Source: DASQHM01 sp035632095
Lineage (GTDB): Bacteria > Pseudomonadota > Alphaproteobacteria > Ferrovibrionales > Ferrovibrionaceae
DNA: 15,966 nucleotides
Reading direction: 5' to 3'
Assembly: GCA_035632095.1 (NCBI GenBank)
Contig: DASQHM010000041.1
Location: forward strand, 1 to 15,966
A model generated the notes under the pieces. The model was not told the DNA's origin, made no database searches, and was given only the letters and a program-made list of their open reading frames with translations. Both the position numbers and the translations under genes were made by a program. Below are positions 12,630-15,966 of the stretch, piece after piece (positions within the stretch are counted from its first letter, which is position 1; each line of letters begins with the position of its first letter).

Positions 12630-13973
12630 TCACCCCTTGTTGGCGATGAATTCCTCGAGCCAGTGAATGTCATAGGCGCCGTTCACGAAATCCGGCTCGC
12701 GGATGAGCGCCAGGTGCAGCGGGATGGTAGTTTCGATGCCGCCGATCACATATTCCTGCAGCGCCCGCTTGAGCCGCATCAGACACTCGTTGCGCGTTGT
12801 CCCATGCACGATCAACTTGGCGACCAGGCTGTCGTAGTTAGGCGGCACGCGATAGCCCGAGTAGAGCGCCGAGTCCACGCGGACGCCCAACCCGCCCGGC
12901 GGATGGTATTCGCTGACGCGACCCGGGGTCGGCGCAAAGCTCACCGGATTCTCCGCGTTAATGCGGCATTCGATGGCATGACCCCAAAACTTGACGTCGT
13001 CCTGGCCGTAGCCGAGCGGCGCGCCGGCGGCGATGCGGATCTGCTCGCGTACTAAATCAAGGCCGGTGATCGCTTCCGTGACCGGATGCTCCACCTGCAG
13101 CCGCGTGTTCATTTCGATGAAGTAGAAGGCGCCGTTCTCGTACAGGAATTCCACGGTGCCGACGCCGAGGTAGCCGAGGCGGGTGAGCGCCTTGACGACC
13201 GTATTGCCGATGCGATTGCGCTGATCGCTATTGAGGGCCGGTGAAGGGGCTTCCTCTAGCACCTTCTGGTGCCGCCGTTGCAGCGAGCAGTCGCGCTCGC
13301 CGAGATGCACGACGTTGCCGGCCGCATCGGCGACGACCTGCACTTCCACGTGCCGCGGCCGAGCGAGGTACTTTTCGAGATACACCGCATCGCTGCCGAA
13401 AGCGAGGCGCGCCTCCGCGCGCGTGGCGGAGAGGGCGCCCGGCAACTCGTCGGCGGAACGGACAACCTTCATGCCGCGACCGCCGCCGCCGGCCGATGCC
13501 TTGATGAGCACCGGAAAGCCGATCTCGCGGGCGAGCGAAAGCGCATGGGCCTCGTCGGCGATCGGCCCGTCGGAGCCCGGAACCACGGGGATGCCGGCGT
13601 CCCGGATCGCCGCCTTGGCCGCGATCTTGTCGCCCATGAGCCGAATTTGGTCCGGCTTCGGCCCGATGAAGGTGATGCCGTGCTCCTCCACGATCTGGGC
13701 GAAGTTGGCATTTTCCGCCAGGAATCCGTAGCCGGGATGAATGGCGTCGGCGCCGGTGATCTCTGCGGCCGATACGAGGGCGGGTACGTTCATGTAGCTT
13801 TGCGCCGCGGGCGCCGGACCGATGCAGACGCTTTCATCGGCAAGACGCACGTGCATGGCGTCGGCGTCGACGGTCGAATGCACGGCGACAGTGTGAATTC
13901 CCATCTCGCGGCAGGCGCGGAGAATCCGGAGCGCGATTTCGCCCCGGTTGGCGATGAGGATCTTGTCGAACAT
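12630..13973 (-). CDS. accC: Acetyl-CoA carboxylase, biotin carboxylase subunit
   Basis: AccC uses ATP and bicarbonate to carboxylate the biotin on AccB, the first half of malonyl-CoA formation for fatty-acid synthesis. At 447 residues it matches the E. coli length (449). Seen: N-terminal MFDKILIANRGEIALRILRA, GADAIHPGYGFLAENA, ATP-grasp lysines K116 and K158, the flexible glycine loop AGGGGRGM (161-168), HLGERDCSLQRRHQKVLEEAPSP, and the metal/bicarbonate site FIEMNTRLQVEHPVTE with E287, N289 and R291. No residue expected for catalysis is missing. ATG at 13973 lies nine bases after the accB stop with only a weak ribosome binding site, so translational coupling is likely. The carboxyltransferase genes accA and accD are not in the window, as is usual. 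Confidence 0.98.
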   Translation of the reverse strand: MFDKILIANRGEIALRILRACREMGIHTVAVHSTVDADAMHVRLADESVCIGPAPAAQSYMNVPALVSAAEITGADAIHPGYGFLAENANFAQIVEEHGITFIGPKPDQIRLMGDKIAAKAAIRDAGIPVVPGSDGPIADEAHALSLAREIGFPVLIKASAGGGGRGMKVVRSADELPGALSATRAEARLAFGSDAVYLEKYLARPRHVEVQVVADAAGNVVHLGERDCSLQRRHQKVLEEAPSPALNSDQRNRIGNTVVKALTRLGYLGVGTVEFLYENGAFYFIEMNTRLQVEHPVTEAITGLDLVREQIRIAAGAPLGYGQDDVKFWGHAIECRINAENPVSFAPTPGRVSEYHPPGGLGVRVDSALYSGYRVPPNYDSLVAKLIVHGTTRNECLMRLKRALQEYVIGGIETTIPLHLALIREPDFVNGAYDIHWLEEFIANKG

Positions 13974-13982
13974 CGAGCGCGG

Positions 13983-14438
13983 TTACTCGATGACCATCAG
14001 CACTTGGCCGTATTCGACCGGCTGCTGGTTGTCGATCAAGATCAGCTTGATCCGGCCGCCGCGAGGCGCGGGGATCGGGTTCATGGTTTTCATCGCCTCG
14101 ACGATCAGCACGATCTGGCCCGCGCTAACCGCATCGCCGACCTTGACGTAAGGCGCCGCTCCGGGCTCGGGCGAAATGTAGACCGTCCCCACCATGGGCG
14201 ATTTGACGGCGCCCGGATGATTGGCGTGATCGGCGGCCTCAGGCGCGCTCGGAGCTTCCGCCGTCATTCCGCCCGGCGCGCCGTTGGCCGGCCCGACGAC
14301 GCTGACCGCGCTGCCGCCGCCCCGCGCCACGCGAACCTGAACGCCACCTTCGCCCCATTCGATTTCCGCCAGACCGGTCTCCTGCAGCAGCTCCGCCAAT
14401 TCGCGGATCAGCTCTTTGTCGACTTTGACCTTTGGCAT
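13983..14438 (-). CDS. accB: Acetyl-CoA carboxylase, biotin carboxyl carrier protein
   Basis: AccB carries the biotin that shuttles CO2 from AccC to the carboxyltransferase. The 151-residue protein has an N-terminal helical region (KVDKELIRELAELLQETGLAEIEWGEGGVQVRVAR), a flexible Gly/Ala/Pro linker at about 40-77, and a C-terminal biotinyl domain from VKSPMVGTVY. The biotin acceptor is K117 in EAMKTMNPIPAP, and the family's thumb region is represented by SPEPGAAPYVKVGD. ATG at 14438 is 18 bases after the aroQ stop, with AGGA about ten bases upstream. Order aroQ-accB-accC is standard in this group and suggests one transcript from the aroQ promoter. Confidence 0.97.
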   Translation of the reverse strand: MPKVKVDKELIRELAELLQETGLAEIEWGEGGVQVRVARGGGSAVSVVGPANGAPGGMTAEAPSAPEAADHANHPGAVKSPMVGTVYISPEPGAAPYVKVGDAVSAGQIVLIVEAMKTMNPIPAPRGGRIKLILIDNQQPVEYGQVLMVIE

Positions 14439-14456
14439 CGGGCGGATGTCCTGGCG

Positions 14457-14894
14457 CTATTTCACAAGATCTGCCAGCGCTTCGAGCGCCAGCAGGTAGC
14501 CGATCGGGCCGAGGCCGCAAATCACGCCGCGGGCGGCGAGCGACACAAAGGACTTGTGCCGGAATTCCTCGCGCCTGTGGATGTTGGTCAGATGTACCTC
14601 GATCACGGGCTTTTCCGACGCGAGCAGCGCATCGAGAATGGCGATCGACGTGGAGGTGAAGCCGGCGGGATTGATGATGATGCCGGCGGATTTGACGCGC
14701 GCCTCCTGAATCCAGTCGACCAGCACGCCTTCATGGTTGCTCTGGCGGAACTCGAGGCCGAGACCGAGCGCCTTGGCTTTTTTCTCGCACGCCCGCCGAA
14801 CCTGCTCCAGCGTATCGCGACCGTAAACCTTGGGCTCGCGTTTCCCGAGCAGGTTCATACTTGGGCCGTTCAGGACGTAGATCGTCTTTGCCAT
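14457..14894 (-). CDS. aroQ: Type II 3-dehydroquinate dehydratase (two atypical active-site residues)
   Basis: This 145-residue protein aligns without gaps to the type II dehydroquinase numbering used for the M. tuberculosis enzyme. These enzymes convert 3-dehydroquinate to 3-dehydroshikimate as dodecamers. Seen: R19 and the catalytic Y24 (KREPKVYG), N75, D88, E99, the catalytic H101, R108 and R112. Two usual active-site residues differ: position 12 is Ser (LNGPSMNLLG, normally GPN) and position 81 is Ser (NPAGFTSTS, normally THTS). Activity may therefore be altered, although the acid-base pair is kept. ATG at 14894 gives the normal length and has GGAG three to six bases upstream; an in-frame start at 14981 would add a repetitive Pro/Gly leader and is rejected. 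It heads the accB-accC-aat gene run. Confidence 0.93.
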   Translation of the reverse strand: MAKTIYVLNGPSMNLLGKREPKVYGRDTLEQVRRACEKKAKALGLGLEFRQSNHEGVLVDWIQEARVKSAGIIINPAGFTSTSIAILDALLASEKPVIEVHLTNIHRREEFRHKSFVSLAARGVICGLGPIGYLLALEALADLVK

Positions 14895-14922
14895 TGGCTC
14901 CGCCGGCTTTGAATGCGGTGCG

Positions 14923-14928
14923 TTTATA
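14923..14928 (-). promoter_or_regulatory. Possible -10 element of the aroQ-accBC operon
   Basis: TATAAA on the minus strand, 29 bp before the aroQ ATG, is the only good -10-like hexamer in the gap. No convincing -35 accompanies it at 16-18 bp. Confidence 0.3.
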
Positions 14929-14940
14929 ACGGGTTCCGAG

Positions 14941-14981
14941 GGCCCGGAAAAGCCCGGCGGCAGGCCGGAAAACCCCGGCAT
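14941..14981. repeat. Imperfect tandem repeat of a roughly 21-bp unit upstream of aroQ
   Basis: Two adjacent copies start GGCCCGGAAAAGCCCGGC (14941) and GGCCGGAAAACCCCGGC (14963), differing at a few bases. If translated on the minus strand they would read PGFSG twice, but they lie upstream of the accepted aroQ start. Each copy also has local dyad character (CCGG...CCGG). Confidence 0.55.
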
Positions 14982-15091
14982 TTCCGGCTAGATCGCTGAA
15001 ATAACGACATATTTAACGGCTTTTTAATCAAAGTCCGTGACCCTTGTCCTTCACGTCATGGCAGGTCCGTGACAGGCAAGAGGGGTTTGCC

Positions 15092-15550
15092 ATGCCCGAC
15101 ACCGGACATCCGGCGGAACGGCGACTGGTGCTCAGGCTGCTCAATCACTGGCGCGAGATCGCCGGCGAGCGCGCCATGCCGAGCTTTGCCGACCTTCGCG
15201 CCGAAGCGATGCCCGATATGTGGCCGCATTGCTACGTGCTGGAATTGAAGGCGCCGCCGGCTCCCCCTCTGCTTAAGATCATTGGCGCCTCGTTTGCCGA
15301 CGAAGCGGGCCTGGACTTGATCGGCAAACCCGTCTCGAGCCTGCCCGCCGATACGTTGATCCGCAACGCGTCCCGCTATTGGGACATGGTGATGGACAAG
15401 CGCGTGCCGGTCTCGCTCGGCGGCGAGTTCAAGCATCGCGGCGGTCACCTGGTGCTCTATCGCAGCATCATCCTGCCGCTCAGCGCCAACGGCGCCGGAC
15501 CCGATCACTTGCTGGGCGGCGCCAATTGCCGCGTCGTCGTGGTGCCATGA
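15092..15550 (+). CDS. PAS_5 domain protein
   Basis: A 152-residue single-domain PAS_5 protein, divergent from aroQ. Visible family pattern: ERRLVLRLLNHWREIAGERAMPSFADL near the N-terminus, MWPHCYVLELKAPPAPPLLKIIGASFADEAGLDLIGKPVSSLP in the middle, and HLVLYRSIILPLSANGAGPDHLLGGANCRVVVV as the closing strands. Compared with the copy at 1919-2407 it keeps the layout (helix with W and R, MPS, strand, IG, strand) but shares little exact sequence, so it is not a recent duplicate. ATG at 15092 has GAGGGG upstream; a TTG at 15044 in the same frame is less likely. There is no output domain or membrane segment, and ligand and partner are unknown. The short 63-bp gap to the next gene suggests possible co-transcription. 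Confidence 0.85.
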   Translation: MPDTGHPAERRLVLRLLNHWREIAGERAMPSFADLRAEAMPDMWPHCYVLELKAPPAPPLLKIIGASFADEAGLDLIGKPVSSLPADTLIRNASRYWDMVMDKRVPVSLGGEFKHRGGHLVLYRSIILPLSANGAGPDHLLGGANCRVVVVP

Positions 15551-15613
15551 TCCCCGCGCGCCTCCACAGCAATCGGCGCTCATCGATCCGCGGTTTGGGA
15601 GCCGCCGCCTGAC

Positions 15614-15966
15614 ATGATGGTCGCATTCGAACTTCAGACCTATCAAGGCGGCGTGTGGAAGATCGACTCCATGTTCGACGACCGCGATCTGGCGATGATG
15701 GAGGCGCAGCGGCTCGGCAAGAGCGACCGTTTCGCCGCCGTGCGCCTGGTGGAGGAGGTCTACAACACCGAAACGCAGAACACGACCTCGCGCATCATCT
15801 TCCGCGCCTCCCGCACGCAGCAGGAGAATGTTCAGGCCATCGAGCGGAAGAAGACCGCGGCGGCCGAAGTGCGCGCTGAAGGCGCCGCGATCAAGAGGGC
15901 GGCGAACGAGCGCCAGACCATCGAGCGCAAGCAGAAAGAGGTGGCGCAGACCACCAACTGGCTGGC
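15614..15966 (+). CDS. Hypothetical protein with charged coiled-coil region, 3' end beyond the window
   Basis: An open frame from ATG 15614 (or 15617) runs off the right edge and gives 117 residues so far. The first half reads MMVAFELQTYQGGVWKIDSMFDDRDLAMMEAQRLGKSDRFAAVRLVEEVYN, a compact mixed region. The second half, from about residue 70, is a long run of Glu, Lys, Arg, Gln and Ala (for example QENVQAIERKKTAAAEVRAE) expected to be a continuous helix or coiled coil, and the visible part ends TTNWL. Codon use matches neighbouring genes, with most third positions G or C. No strong ribosome binding site is seen and I do not recognise the family. The protein might continue into a membrane segment, but that lies outside the window. 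It follows the PAS_5 gene by 63 bp. Confidence 0.7.
   Translation, partial: MMVAFELQTYQGGVWKIDSMFDDRDLAMMEAQRLGKSDRFAAVRLVEEVYNTETQNTTSRIIFRASRTQQENVQAIERKKTAAAEVRAEGAAIKRAANERQTIERKQKEVAQTTNWL

Noticed and set aside
13269..14912. A 547-codon plus-strand frame opposite accC, accB and aroQ
   Set aside because: It spans three certain genes in antisense, including their gaps, and has no domain pattern; it is a by-product of high GC.
14895..14981. A longer AroQ start adding 29 residues
   Set aside because: The extra stretch is Pro/Gly-repetitive, exceeds the family length, and overlaps the likely promoter; ATG 14894 matches the family start exactly.

Overview
The window looks like the chromosome of a high-GC alphaproteobacterium of the order Hyphomicrobiales (Rhizobiales), near the Bradyrhizobium/Xanthobacteraceae branch. 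The reasons are two small PAS_5-family proteins typical of that order, a long B12-dependent ribonucleotide reductase, an NDUFA12-type complex I accessory subunit, a DUF2155 protein, and the gene order aroQ-accB-accC-aat close to DUF2155 and NDUFA12. The assignment is inference from gene content. I see no phage, transposon, CRISPR array, rRNA or tRNA.

Layout. 1-776 (+): the 3' end of an alpha/beta hydrolase and a GFA-family zinc protein, convergent with a minus-strand PEP-CTERM surface protein (840-1541); a hairpin sits between them. 1542-1918 is non-coding and holds a nested inverted repeat just upstream of the PEP-CTERM gene. 1919-4114 (-): a PAS_5 protein, a probable small membrane protein, and a CAP-domain protein tightly coupled to a DinB-family protein. 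4170-4198 is a strong terminator that closes nrdJ (4274-7930, -). 7931-8463 is a 533-bp divergent control region with NrdR-like boxes, two exact DnaA boxes, a perfect 21-bp inverted repeat and promoter-like hexamers. 8464-9883 (+): NDUFA12, mlaD and DUF2155 form a likely operon. 9894-14894 (-): aroQ, accB, accC and aat lie close together, followed after 100 bp by a SAM methyltransferase and a short MetE-like methyltransferase. 15092-15966 (+): a second PAS_5 protein and the start of a charged, coiled-coil-like protein cut by the window edge.

How the parts fit. Most genes are housekeeping: deoxynucleotide supply (NrdJ), the first steps of fatty-acid synthesis (AccB/AccC), the shikimate pathway (AroQ), N-end-rule tagging (Aat), respiration (NDUFA12) and envelope lipid traffic (MlaD). 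The points most worth a second look are the nrdJ control region, where NrdR and DnaA inputs may converge; an AroQ with serines at two active-site positions that are normally Asn12 and His81; and the MetE-like gene, whose conserved N-terminus can only be read from a CTG codon overlapping the upstream stop. I found no convincing wholly new multi-gene system.
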